Assembly: GCA_938028465.1 (NCBI GenBank) | Contig: CALJAA010000194.1 | Span: 1 to 33,010 of the forward strand | Source: an uncultured Granulosicoccaceae bacterium | GTDB taxonomy: Bacteria; Pseudomonadota; Gammaproteobacteria; Granulosicoccales; Granulosicoccaceae | DNA: 33,010 nucleotides | Direction of reading: 5' to 3' | Shown: positions 6,905 to 15,425 of the stretch, piece by piece | Position numbering within the stretch: the stretch's first letter is position 1 | Layout of the letters: each line of letters begins with the position of its first letter | Program-made: the position numbers and the translations under genes | The notes under the pieces: generated by a model | Databases searched by the model: none | Told to the model about the DNA's origin: nothing | What the model saw: the letters and a program-made list of their open reading frames with translations, nothing else

Positions 6905-9049
6905 ATGGAAATTTTCCCCCTAATCAAGCGGCCACTAATGGCTGGATTTATTGCGCTAACAATGACTGGCGTTGTACACGCTGCTGGAGAAGTTAGTAGC
7001 GTTAATGTAAGCGAAAAGCTCGCTACCCCTTTTCAATATGATCTTGACGGCGCTACTTACACCTGGGGAATGGGGAAGAACCAATTGCTTGAAGGGTTTA
7101 CGGTTGACGGGCTTGGCTATAGCTATGCCAATTCTGCCGATCGCGTAGAGCTTCGACGCGATGATATTACGGGTTTATCTACGGGTAACCCATGCGGAAT
7201 ATTTGCACAGCGTGTTGGTGGTAGTGCTACGTTACTCAGCCCCGATTATCCTAGTGACGGATCCGGTACTGGCAACTGCGATATGGCTGCGATGCTTGCT
7301 AGTCGCGTAATCAATCGTGGTGCATTGGATATTTTTTCAAATAAAGTGCCCAATCCAAAAAATGTTGAGCGGGTCGATTACCTATTCGACACGGGCGTCT
7401 CTGCACCGTTTTCAAAAAATGCGATGAGCCGAGCAGGCCATGTTGTTGCTGAAAAGCGCGGAAACAATCCTATTCAGATCGCCGCAATTACGTCTTTAGA
7501 TGTGTTTGGCCAGCCCGCCTCCTATGGGCCATTAGTTAGGGTTAACGAATCTTTCCATGGTTGCGATGGCCAAGAAGTTTGTTACGGCCTAACAACGCTA
7601 CGGCACAACTACCTGTTTTTCCAAAGCGATTCGGAAGGGACTCAGGGTTACCCAAATTTCTTAAAAGAATCGACTGAATCATTAGCAATGGCGTTTGTAC
7701 CTGCTGATGAGTTGGGGTTATACGAAGGTCAACGCTACTTCGGCTTTTCTTATTTCGCAAAAGACGTTGACGGCAACAAGCATCAGCTGATTGATCCATC
7801 TAGCTTCCCAAATGACACTGCCGACGATTACATAGTGCCGGGTGATGGTGCGGATATTTATGGTGGCGTGTCCGGCTACTTTGTTGGTGATGATGTCAGT
7901 ACGGGTACAGGTATCGTTTGGAAAGACGAAAACGGTGACGGAATCCCAAATGATAATGAAGCTGGAATATCGTCAATTACTCTAAGCTTGCATGAAGACA
8001 GTAATAGCAATGGCGTGTATGACGCAGGCACAGATAAGCAAATTGGTGATTCGCTGGAGAGCGATATCTCCGGTAACTTCACGCTACCAGGCCTTGGTGA
8101 CGAAAGTTACTTTTTAGTGATAGATGAAAACGATGCGGATATTCCGCCTGGCTTAACATTGCCTACCGGCAGTAATCCGGGAATGATTCAAACTGCAGGC
8201 AACGATGTGCCCGACATTAACTTTGGTTTTATTGCCAACACGATAAATGATGGTGGCGACACGACAGGTAGTACAACAGCAGGTGGCGACACGACGGGTA
8301 GTACAACAGCGGGTGGCGACACGACGGGTAGTACAACAGCAGGTGGCGACACGACGGGTAGTACAACAGCAGGTGGCGACACGACGGGTAGTACAACAGC
8401 AGGCGGCGACACGACGGGTAGTACAACAGCAGGTGGCGACACGACGGGTAGTACAACCGCTGGCGGCGACACGACGGGTAGTACAACCGCTGGCGGCGAC
8501 ACGACAGGTAGTACAACAGCAGGTGGCGACACGACGGGTAGCACAACAGCAGGCGGCGACACGACGGGCACCACAACTGAAGGCAGTTCGAATGACGGAG
8601 TAACCAACGCCATTGCTGATACAGCTACAGTTAATCAGGGCGATTCAGTTGTAATCGACGTCCTCGCTAATGACCTCGATGCTTCTGGAGTAGGTTTGAC
8701 TCTTGTTAGTGTTGCTGATTCTCCTAACGCGACTATAACAATGACTAATGGGCAGGTTACTTATGTACCTAATTTTGGGTTCTTTGGAACAGATTCATTT
8801 CTCTACGTCATCCAGGATGGCGACGGTACGCAAGCTACCGGTACTGTTTCTGTAGAAGTAATTCGTTACACCGATATCAACGGTAATAACGTTAACGACT
8901 TTGAAGAGTGTAATTGTACGAGTTTGATTTTGGAAACTGGAGTTAATGGCTCGGGCCTCGGCAAGCTACCACTTGATTTACTCCTGATGCTTGGCCTTGT
9001 TGGATTGGTGCGGTTGCGTAGTCGACGCACTTTGGGAGCTGAACTATGA
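6905..9049 (+). CDS. Secreted modular surface protein with Thr/Gly tandem repeats
   Basis: A 714-residue exported protein. A signal peptide ends near residue 27 (GVVHAAGE). The region to about 320 is unassigned. About 322-443 resembles an SdrD B-like/Cna-B-type Ig domain (GIVWKDENGDGIPNDNEAGI, then LHEDSNSNGVYDAGTD), with Asp/Asn-rich loops typical of calcium sites. Residues 450-559 are eleven copies of GGDTTGSTTA or close variants, a flexible and possibly glycosylated linker. About 566-650 is a cadherin-like/Big_9-type domain (VIDVLANDLDASG, FFGTDSFLYVIQDGDG). DINGNNVNDFEECNC follows. The C-terminus has a Gly/Ser turn, a hydrophobic helix (LDLLLMLGLVGLV) and an arginine cluster, as in C-terminal sorting signals of the GlyGly-CTERM kind, though no exact class is clear. 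The start lacks a good ribosome-binding site; an in-frame ATG at residue 12 is the alternative. The stop overlaps the next ATG (ATGA), so the OmpA-like protein is probably coupled. Confidence 0.75.
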   Translation: MEIFPLIKRPLMAGFIALTMTGVVHAAGEVSSVNVSEKLATPFQYDLDGATYTWGMGKNQLLEGFTVDGLGYSYANSADRVELRRDDITGLSTGNPCGIFAQRVGGSATLLSPDYPSDGSGTGNCDMAAMLASRVINRGALDIFSNKVPNPKNVERVDYLFDTGVSAPFSKNAMSRAGHVVAEKRGNNPIQIAAITSLDVFGQPASYGPLVRVNESFHGCDGQEVCYGLTTLRHNYLFFQSDSEGTQGYPNFLKESTESLAMAFVPADELGLYEGQRYFGFSYFAKDVDGNKHQLIDPSSFPNDTADDYIVPGDGADIYGGVSGYFVGDDVSTGTGIVWKDENGDGIPNDNEAGISSITLSLHEDSNSNGVYDAGTDKQIGDSLESDISGNFTLPGLGDESYFLVIDENDADIPPGLTLPTGSNPGMIQTAGNDVPDINFGFIANTINDGGDTTGSTTAGGDTTGSTTAGGDTTGSTTAGGDTTGSTTAGGDTTGSTTAGGDTTGSTTAGGDTTGSTTAGGDTTGSTTAGGDTTGSTTAGGDTTGSTTAGGDTTGTTTEGSSNDGVTNAIADTATVNQGDSVVIDVLANDLDASGVGLTLVSVADSPNATITMTNGQVTYVPNFGFFGTDSFLYVIQDGDGTQATGTVSVEVIRYTDINGNNVNDFEECNCTSLILETGVNGSGLGKLPLDLLLMLGLVGLVRLRSRRTLGAEL
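8252..8581 (+). repeat. Eleven tandem 30-bp repeats inside the surface-protein gene
   Basis: Units start every 30 bp from 8252 to 8552. Each encodes GGDTTGSTTA, except the last, GGDTTGTTTE. Units differ only at a few synonymous sites (ggt/ggc, aca/acg, gca/gct), implying recent expansion or homogenisation. Because the unit is ten codons, gain or loss of copies preserves the frame, giving a protein-length polymorphism. There are no spacers, so this is not a CRISPR array. Confidence 0.97.
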
Positions 9050-10140
9050 CTTCGCGCGTCGGAAATCAGTTTCGTACGGGCTTAGCTCTATTGGCTGGTG
9101 GAATGATTGTTATCTGTTTGCATGCCTTGGCATTTGCAGACACGGGAACAGCAGTCGTAGCCGCTACCGCAACAACCGCCTCCAATGTCACACCAATCGC
9201 ACGATTTTCACGTCGGCTCTACATAGGTGGTGGTTTTGGCGCGTCTACATTGGAGCCTGAAGATGAATGTCCCTGTATTGGTGTAAGTGATGATTCAGCT
9301 TCTGGCCACCACATTATGGTGGGCTATGATCTTTCGCGTTGGTTAAGTGCTGAGGTCTACTTTGCTGATTTAGGAGCATCCGAGATCGAATTCCTAGGTA
9401 CAGATGTTGGCCCTGTTGATTATTCAGTTGCAGGTGTAAGCGCAATTGCGTATTTGGTTAATAGTCAAAGCGGAACATTGTTATCGAAAAATAATGGGCG
9501 TGGTATGCATCGCCGTGAAGGCCTATCGCTTTATACCCGGCTTGGTTTTGGCACGATAGATAACGACACTGATCTTGAATATAATCGCGATTACGCTGTG
9601 CATCTAGCGGTGGGTCTAGGTGCTGAGTATGGTTTCAAAAATGGTTTCGCGCTTCGCGGTGAATACACCGCGTTTGATACGGATGCAAAGTATGCCTCGC
9701 TAAGTATATTAAAACGCTTTGGTAGAGTGGCGGAAGCTGCGCCAGTAGCAGTGGCCGTTGCACCGGCTCAACCGGTTGAGCCGTTACAAATCGAGCCTCG
9801 TGAAGTCGCGTCAACCGTTGCGCCATTTCTTTATTTTGGTTTTGACGATGACCAGCTAAGCTCCACCGCGAAGGAACAGCTTAATACCTACGCAGCGCAA
9901 CTCTTGGAGTCCGACTACTCATTTGTGGTGGAAGGCCATGCAGACTGGGTTGGTTCCGAAGATTACAACCAAAGCTTATCAGAACGCCGAGCTGATGCGG
10001 TCTATCGTTACCTTATTGCGCGTGGCGTACCCGCGTCGCGAATGGGCAAAAAAGGTTATGGTGAGTCGCGCCCTAACAACAGTAATCATACTGCTGCGGG
10101 CCGGTCTCAGAATCGTCGAGTTGAATTTTTCATTAACTAA
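9046..10140 (+). CDS. OmpA-family outer-membrane protein
   Basis: A 364-residue protein. A long signal peptide ends at LAFA-D (about residue 31). Residues about 55-225 form alternating amphipathic strands (RRLYIGGGFGAS, HHIMVGYDLSRWLSAEVYF, LRGEYTAFDTDAKYASLSIL), like an eight-stranded OmpA-type barrel. A Pro/Ala/Val-rich linker (about 230-255) leads to a C-terminal OmpA-like peptidoglycan-binding domain (about 258-364). That domain has FYFGFDD-like opening residues, EGHADWVGSEDYN, LSERRADAVYRYL and GRSQNRRVEFFIN. The Asp near 300 and Arg near 315 that contact diaminopimelate in this family are present. It should tether the outer membrane to the wall. The start codon overlaps the stop of the repeat surface protein by 4 nt, so the two may form a structural pair. 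Two adjacent cysteines (CPC, about 75-77) could form a disulfide. Confident family call; specific role unknown. Confidence 0.9.
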   Translation: MTSRVGNQFRTGLALLAGGMIVICLHALAFADTGTAVVAATATTASNVTPIARFSRRLYIGGGFGASTLEPEDECPCIGVSDDSASGHHIMVGYDLSRWLSAEVYFADLGASEIEFLGTDVGPVDYSVAGVSAIAYLVNSQSGTLLSKNNGRGMHRREGLSLYTRLGFGTIDNDTDLEYNRDYAVHLAVGLGAEYGFKNGFALRGEYTAFDTDAKYASLSILKRFGRVAEAAPVAVAVAPAQPVEPLQIEPREVASTVAPFLYFGFDDDQLSSTAKEQLNTYAAQLLESDYSFVVEGHADWVGSEDYNQSLSERRADAVYRYLIARGVPASRMGKKGYGESRPNNSNHTAAGRSQNRRVEFFIN

Positions 10141-10149
10141 CGCGGCCAG

Positions 10150-10178
10150 TTAAACGGTACCAATTGAGCGCCGTTTAA
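10150..10178 (+). promoter_or_regulatory. Hairpin overlapping the methyltransferase start codon
   Basis: TTAAACGG (10150-10157) and CCGTTTAA (10171-10178) are a perfect 8-bp inverted repeat with a 13-nt loop. The last base is the A of the ATG at 10178, and the loop and stem cover the ribosome-binding region. It could dampen translation of the downstream gene or mark the 3' end of the ompA-like transcript, although no T-run follows. Confidence 0.4.
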
Positions 10179-10918
10179 TGTCACTTCTCTGGGAGCACAC
10201 CAATCACGATACTCACTACAGCGTGCGCAGCGCAGGTGAGTCAATCAGGCTTTATTCTAACGGTGTGTTTCATACGCAATGGAACCCGCGCAAACCTTTT
10301 GCAGGTGGCGTTTGGGATTGCTTGAGTTTGCCGTCTCTCTACCGTGCCGCTAACAAGCAACAACGCGTACTAGTGTTGGGCCTAGGTGGCGGTGCAGTTG
10401 TCCAACAGCTGCAATGGTTGTTGCCGGAAGCACACATCACTGCAATTGAAATTGATCCGATACATATCCAAGTTGCCCGTGATTGGTTTGGTATTACCGA
10501 TGACATGGCCAAGATAGTTCAAGCCGATGCGGTGAGCTGGTTGCAAAGCTACAAAGGAGAGGGTTTTGATTATATTGTTGATGACCTATTTGGGCATCTC
10601 AGTAACGAAGTTAAACGATCACACCAACTTGATACTAAGTGGCTGAAAAGCATCGGTGCCTGTCTTACTTCAAGCGGTACATTAGTTTGTAACTGCGAAT
10701 CAAGCAAAGATCTTAAATCATCGTTAGCCTCTCAACGTGGGCAAGGGTTCGTAGATGCCTACAGCTGGCACCTACCTAACTACGATAACGCCATAGGGGT
10801 GTTTTTGCGCGAGCCTGTTGAACCTAAAGATTGGTCTCGTCATCTTGGGCAATCGAGTTTAAGTTCTTCAGCTAGAAGGCAGGCCTTAACGGTTAGTCGT
10901 CGTAAGCTGGTGATCTAA
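10178..10918 (+). CDS. Spermidine-synthase-like SAM-dependent methyltransferase
   Basis: A 246-residue protein with the Rossmann-type nucleotide fold of the spermidine synthase/SAM methyltransferase superfamily. Motif I is VLVLGLGGGAVVQQL (about residues 64-78), followed by the acidic strand end AIEIDP (about 90-95), QADAVSWL (about 114-121) and FDYIVDDLFG (about 129-138). The N-terminal beta-hairpin region typical of spermidine synthases is short, and the GGG and DD pattern alone does not prove aminopropyl transfer. Many such proteins in gammaproteobacteria are annotated simply as spermidine synthase-like or fused-family members with unknown substrate. The start is the first ATG after the ompA-like stop (37 nt); the ribosome-binding site is weak and lies within a hairpin. 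The gene converges with the minus-strand TraF_2-type gene 37 bp beyond its stop. Confidence 0.75.
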   Translation: MSLLWEHTNHDTHYSVRSAGESIRLYSNGVFHTQWNPRKPFAGGVWDCLSLPSLYRAANKQQRVLVLGLGGGAVVQQLQWLLPEAHITAIEIDPIHIQVARDWFGITDDMAKIVQADAVSWLQSYKGEGFDYIVDDLFGHLSNEVKRSHQLDTKWLKSIGACLTSSGTLVCNCESSKDLKSSLASQRGQGFVDAYSWHLPNYDNAIGVFLREPVEPKDWSRHLGQSSLSSSARRQALTVSRRKLVI

Positions 10919-10925
10919 GGCCTGC
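10879..10925. terminator. 10-bp inverted repeat spanning the methyltransferase stop codon
   Basis: GCAGGCCTTA (10879-10888) and TAAGGCCTGC (10916-10925) are perfectly complementary, separated by 27 nt; the TAA stop begins the right arm. It lies between convergent genes, so it could end transcription in both directions, but neither side has a clear T-tract. It might instead be an RNA-stabilising stem. Terminator function is an inference. Confidence 0.35.
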
Positions 10926-10955
10926 AGTTTCCTGTGGTGCTTCAATAACTCAGTA

Positions 10956-12269
10956 TCAATACGAAAAAGACAGCTGTAAACCAAATTGGCCTTCGTTAGC
11001 TTCGGTAATTCGAGTAGCAAATTCCAAAGCGCCTAAACCCAAACCTAAGCTTAGTGCTGTAGCTGAATCATCGCGAGCGGCATCGTGGCTAATTCCTGCG
11101 CGTAGCGCAAAAAATGACTGCTCCCACTCAATACCAAGGCCTAGCTTTTGGCTTTCCAAGTTATCAAGTTTCGCTTTGTTTAACGCTATATCGGCATTAA
11201 GCGTAGCGTTGGCCAGTTGGTAGCTTCCACCTAATATTAGCTGGGGTGTTGTCTCAAAGGTATAGTCGGCAATAGAGATAGACTCGCTTATCACATTGCG
11301 CAGAACCGCAGCTACCCGAATCGGTTTATTAGTAAGTTGTGTTGAAATACCAAAGTCAAATGTGGTGGAGTTGCTCTCCACTTTGCTAGCGTCGAATTGA
11401 TCAGACAACGATTCGCTATTCTCTTCGAACTGATCAGCCACGTCTACATTGACAAATCCGGCCTCTAACTTTGAAAACTTGGGTGTAATGCCGATATCAT
11501 AATCACGACCGCTAAGCGATACAGTGCGCGCTAGGCTAATACCTACCTGAGTACGTAGCAGTGCAGCAATTTCGGCTGTCGATTGAAATGTATCTTCGGG
11601 TTGCCGTAATGATAATGACAAACCGTTGGTTTCTACGGCGAATTCTATGTTGTCCTCTATCTCGCCAAACGTTAGGATGCCGTCGCTGAGTGTATTAGCT
11701 ATTACGTCGGTGTAGTCTTTGTCAACATCAGACACGTTTGGTGTTGCAATCCCTGTAGCCATAACTCTTAAATGAATACCAAACGGTATGCTGGTATTCG
11801 TTTTTGCAAAGCCAATATCAAACGTGGCTTGGCCGTCTATATCTTGGCCGTCGATAGTGTTGAGTATGTCTAGAGCAGTAGCGGATAGTGCGCCTAACTC
11901 AGCAGTCTCGTTTAGGCATACAGTATCGGTAGCAGCTGTCAATATATCGCAACTCACTGTTTGCCCACTTAGCGAATCGATTTGGGTTTCGAAATCATCG
12001 ACTAAGTCTGGATTGTTATCAACTATTTCCGCAACGTCGGCTGAGTCTCTCAGGTCAACTGTTGCGCCGATCTGAAAATGGGTGTGCTCCCCCATATTAT
12101 TTAGGTTCATCAAAGTGGCGGGGTTCTCGAACGTGCCGTTTACACCGCGACCGTTGCTGAGTACTGAACCCCCTAATGCAATTGAACGCGCGTCCAACGC
12201 AGCAACATTGCTGGATAACGATAAAGCTGACAGGCTAAAAGCAAGACAAGCAGACAGGCGCTTAGTCAT
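10956..12269 (-). CDS. TraF_2-type outer-membrane beta-barrel protein
   Basis: A 437-residue protein with a signal peptide ending near residue 24 (SSNVAALDA). A conserved-looking opening follows (ARSIALGGSVLSNGRGVNGTFENPATL), as in the family often labelled conjugal transfer protein TraF (PF13729, TraF_2) and related to FadL/PorV-like barrels. Alternating strands fill the rest, and the protein ends in LQLSFSY with the terminal aromatic residue typical of BAM substrates. Two cysteines near residues 107 and 118 may pair. No conjugation genes are near, so the TraF label should not be read as evidence of a transfer system. GAGG about 9 nt upstream supports the ATG. It follows plsB on the same strand after 72 nt and may be cotranscribed with it. 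The cargo or role is unknown. Confidence 0.7.
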   Translation of the reverse strand: MTKRLSACLAFSLSALSLSSNVAALDARSIALGGSVLSNGRGVNGTFENPATLMNLNNMGEHTHFQIGATVDLRDSADVAEIVDNNPDLVDDFETQIDSLSGQTVSCDILTAATDTVCLNETAELGALSATALDILNTIDGQDIDGQATFDIGFAKTNTSIPFGIHLRVMATGIATPNVSDVDKDYTDVIANTLSDGILTFGEIEDNIEFAVETNGLSLSLRQPEDTFQSTAEIAALLRTQVGISLARTVSLSGRDYDIGITPKFSKLEAGFVNVDVADQFEENSESLSDQFDASKVESNSTTFDFGISTQLTNKPIRVAAVLRNVISESISIADYTFETTPQLILGGSYQLANATLNADIALNKAKLDNLESQKLGLGIEWEQSFFALRAGISHDAARDDSATALSLGLGLGALEFATRITEANEGQFGLQLSFSY

Positions 12270-12341
12270 AAGGTACCTCGATAAACCGGGTTGATAACAG
12301 ATGACGCTTAATATGCAGTTACCATACCGGAGCCTTTTCTA

Positions 12342-14834
12342 TTAGGATTTATCTGTTTGATTACCGCGCTGAGAAGCCAATATTGAATCTGGTGCCTCAA
12401 AAGCCAGTGTGGCATTTAGCACTGCATGCCGTATCTGCTCGCCCATAAATACACGAGGATCCGTTTCGGTATCCAGTATTTTTGGGTCGGGCACAAGTAG
12501 GCCGTCAGTGTCGTTGATTATTTGCTGTTCCGTTAGTGTTTGAATAAACGTATTAAAAAGATGTTTATTATGGAGCTCATTGGCCTCCCGCCCATGTGTG
12601 AGTGCCAATCGTTCAGCGCAAGCTTCAATCTGGCTAGCAAGCTCATCCGTCTTGATGCCCGAGCTGGGCGCTCTTGCGATTAACACAACGGTAAGAAAAT
12701 ATCGCTCCAACGTCGGTGCAATCGATTCAGCCAAGCGGATTAGCGATACCGCTTCAGGGGTGCCTGCTGTAGTTCGACTGTAGCTATCACCAGATCCTTG
12801 TAATAAACCGCAGCCGATTAATACAGTGAGTGCTCGATCAAGTTCTTGCTCTGGTTTTTCGTTTGGTAGGAATAGTTCTGCGCGTAAGTAAGGGTAGGCG
12901 TAAGTGACCATACGCAGTAATTCTTGCTTGCTACGCGTGACATTGCTGGTAAAGCAACTTGCAACCAACGCAGGAATAACCAACAAATGCTGAATGTTGT
13001 TTCTGAAATAAGTCATGGCTGCCGACTGGCGTTCTTTTATCGATATCAGCTCGCCGAGCTGGTTTTGTTGTACTTCAATAAAGCCGAGTTTTTTGCCATG
13101 TTCGATTGCCGATTGAGGATCGATCGCAGGTACAACGATATTGGTACCTTCATGGGTACTACTGAGTATCTGGTGGTAAACCTGGATTTGTCTGATGAGT
13201 TCAGGCTTGCCAAGCTTTCCTCTCGGTGTTGCCAATAAGGCTGTGGCCAGTAGGCTAACAGGCGTTACGCTAGCGGCTTGATTGATGTGCTGCATTATGC
13301 TGTCACCAAGCTCGGTGACCAGTGGTTTCATAAACTCTGGGCGCTCATCACCTATAGCGTGGTCGCGCCAATCAGCTTGATGCTTGGTGAGTAGTTCCTC
13401 TAACACGATGGGTTCTGCAAAATTGACATACACTTTGCCGTAGTCTTCGCGCAGTGTTTTAAGCGATCGAATTAGTGCAAAAAACGACTCTTTTTGTTTT
13501 TTGCCGCCATCGAGCTCGCTAATGAATGCGCGACCTTCTAGCAAACGTTCGTAGCCAAAGTAAACAGGAACAAACACAACGGGAGTTTTAGGGTTGCTTA
13601 GGTAGGCTTGGACTGTCATAGCCAGCATGCCACCTTTAGGTGGGAGCAATCTGCCGGTCCGGCTGCGGCCACCTTCGATAAAATACTCCAGTGAGTGACC
13701 GCGTTGTAATAGGTCTTTTAGATAGCTGTTAAATACGGCGGCATACAATTTATTCCCTGCGAAGGTGCGCCGCAGAAAAAAGGCGCCACCGCGTCGTAAG
13801 ATGCCACCCACGATGGGCAGGTCGAGGTTTTTACCTGCAGCAATGTGTGGTAATGAAAAGCCATTGACATACAGAATGTACGACAGCAGTAGATAATCGA
13901 TATGACTTCTGTGGCAAGGCACGTAAATCACCTCGCGGCCATCTGCTATCGACTTAAGGTGGGATAAACCATCAAGTTGCACGCCGTCATAAAGTTGTGT
14001 CCATAATCGGGTAAGTAGCCGATGCAGTATTCGGATAGTGGGGTACGACACATCAGCTGCTATTTCATATGCATAGGCATTTGCTTTATTTTGCTGGCGG
14101 CGTGAGCCCACCTCAGTGCCCCGCGATTCATGCTGAATCACGTTTTTGACTTGTTGGTCTGATACAACGTGGCTTATTAGCATTCGCCTGTGAGATTGGT
14201 CAGGCCCAAGGCTGGCAACGCGACGGTTACGAAAGTGAACTCTCAATACACGAGAGAGTTTGCGTAGTAGCTGCTCTGTCGAATCACTGTCATCGAGCAG
14301 GGTTCGTAACGATAGTGGCTCGCTGAATTGCAAGAGTGTGTGCCTACCATGAAACACGGTAGTAAAAAATTTACGGGTCCGTCCACCAAATTGCCAGTTT
14401 TCACTAAATAGTAAACGCCAGAAGGAAGCTTCCTTTCCAGGTTCACGGCCCCAATAAATGGATACCGGTACAATTTGCAATTCGCCAGCGCCGTCTAAGC
14501 TGCCGCTAGTAATGATTCTGCTTAGGCGTTTAGACAGCACATTGCGGTGCTTGCGAAAGAATACACCGCGGCGTTTTCTAAGCACTACAACGGAAGAGCG
14601 TTCTGATAGTTTGCCGTAGGTGAACTCTGCTGAAGGTTTGGGTAGACCATAGCGCGAACATATTTGTGCCAGCGCAGTGCGATCCGCTAAGCCACCCACT
14701 TCGAGTACATAGATAACCGGTAGCGCTGGATCAATTAGGGATCCAGGCTCTTGCGGCAACACCTCCGGTTTTATCCACGGTATCAGCCGGCTCGCTAGGG
14801 GGCCCTCTAAAAGCTTGTATAAGGCATGGTGCAT
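12342..14834 (-). CDS. plsB: Glycerol-3-phosphate 1-O-acyltransferase PlsB
   Basis: An 830-residue inner-membrane-associated enzyme that transfers an acyl chain from acyl-ACP or acyl-CoA to position 1 of glycerol-3-phosphate, the first step of phospholipid synthesis. All four acyltransferase blocks are present: catalytic HRSHID (308-313), GGAFFLRRTF (349-358), FIEGGRSRTGR (385-395) and VPVYFGYE (about 422-429). Length is close to E. coli PlsB (807). The N-terminal extension and long C-terminal region also fit PlsB rather than the short PlsC. The ATG is divergent from the CMD-like gene with only 39 bp between them, so the two promoters must overlap. Functionally it uses acyl chains made by the FabA/FabB and Acc enzymes encoded 15-18 kb away. 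Confidence 0.97.
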   Translation of the reverse strand: MHHALYKLLEGPLASRLIPWIKPEVLPQEPGSLIDPALPVIYVLEVGGLADRTALAQICSRYGLPKPSAEFTYGKLSERSSVVVLRKRRGVFFRKHRNVLSKRLSRIITSGSLDGAGELQIVPVSIYWGREPGKEASFWRLLFSENWQFGGRTRKFFTTVFHGRHTLLQFSEPLSLRTLLDDSDSTEQLLRKLSRVLRVHFRNRRVASLGPDQSHRRMLISHVVSDQQVKNVIQHESRGTEVGSRRQQNKANAYAYEIAADVSYPTIRILHRLLTRLWTQLYDGVQLDGLSHLKSIADGREVIYVPCHRSHIDYLLLSYILYVNGFSLPHIAAGKNLDLPIVGGILRRGGAFFLRRTFAGNKLYAAVFNSYLKDLLQRGHSLEYFIEGGRSRTGRLLPPKGGMLAMTVQAYLSNPKTPVVFVPVYFGYERLLEGRAFISELDGGKKQKESFFALIRSLKTLREDYGKVYVNFAEPIVLEELLTKHQADWRDHAIGDERPEFMKPLVTELGDSIMQHINQAASVTPVSLLATALLATPRGKLGKPELIRQIQVYHQILSSTHEGTNIVVPAIDPQSAIEHGKKLGFIEVQQNQLGELISIKERQSAAMTYFRNNIQHLLVIPALVASCFTSNVTRSKQELLRMVTYAYPYLRAELFLPNEKPEQELDRALTVLIGCGLLQGSGDSYSRTTAGTPEAVSLIRLAESIAPTLERYFLTVVLIARAPSSGIKTDELASQIEACAERLALTHGREANELHNKHLFNTFIQTLTEQQIINDTDGLLVPDPKILDTETDPRVFMGEQIRHAVLNATLAFEAPDSILASQRGNQTDKS

Positions 14835-14873
14835 AATGTCTTCTGTTGATATTGACTGACCAAGGATAAAATT

Positions 14874-15413
14874 ATGGCACGTTTAAGCACTTGCAAAGAG
14901 TCTGCCTTATCTCGCGCTACGCTTGACGCGCTAGAACACACGCGAATTAATGGCCAATTGGCGGATGTCTATCTGCAATTTGCCAATAGCGAGCCGGCGA
15001 TCCGTAGCTATTTGCAAATGGAAGCCGCACTTCGCGAAGGGTCATTATCAGACTATGACCTTGAATGTATCAAACTGTTGGTGAGCGAATTCACGCAATG
15101 TCACTTCTGCTTGTCCATGCACACGATGAAAGCCCGCAAGGCTGGTGTGGATAAAGAGACTCAACTGGCCATTCGCCGTGGAGACTCATTAAAAGACAAA
15201 CGGTTGAATGCGATGATGAATATTGTGCAACATCTGTATCAACAGCCGGGTACGCTTGATTCTGCATTGCTCGAAGATGCGCGTAACAGTGGTATTACTG
15301 ATACTGAACTACTCGATATTACGATGGCGATGAGCACAATATTTTTTACCAATATTACTAACCACATAAATGACACTGAGGTTACACTGCCTGCAGCGCC
15401 ATCCATCACTTAA
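14874..15413 (+). CDS. AhpD/carboxymuconolactone decarboxylase-like protein
   Basis: A 179-residue all-helical protein of the CMD/AhpD superfamily. The redox motif CHFCLSMH gives Cys 76, Cys 79 and His 83, with Glu 72 upstream, matching the E...CxxC...H arrangement of AhpD-like alkylhydroperoxidase proteins. Such proteins reduce peroxides or act as thiol-dependent partners; the natural substrate here is not evident. AAGGAT about 7 nt before the ATG supports the start. The ABC transporter gene begins 12 nt after the stop and an MFS gene follows, so the three probably form one transcript from the short promoter region shared with plsB. Confidence 0.85.
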   Translation: MARLSTCKESALSRATLDALEHTRINGQLADVYLQFANSEPAIRSYLQMEAALREGSLSDYDLECIKLLVSEFTQCHFCLSMHTMKARKAGVDKETQLAIRRGDSLKDKRLNAMMNIVQHLYQQPGTLDSALLEDARNSGITDTELLDITMAMSTIFFTNITNHINDTEVTLPAAPSIT

Positions 15414-15425
15414 CAAAAAATCGTT

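Noticed and set aside
8252..8581. Regular 30-bp repeats as a CRISPR array
   Set aside because: Units are contiguous with no spacers and encode a periodic protein segment.
8188..8613. Long open frames antisense to, and in another frame of, the Thr/Gly repeats
   Set aside because: They arise because the 30-bp unit lacks stops in several frames; their products are pure low-complexity repeats with no start signals.
10956..12269. TraF-type gene as evidence of a conjugative element
   Set aside because: No relaxase, coupling protein or other transfer genes nearby; this family is a common chromosomal outer-membrane barrel.
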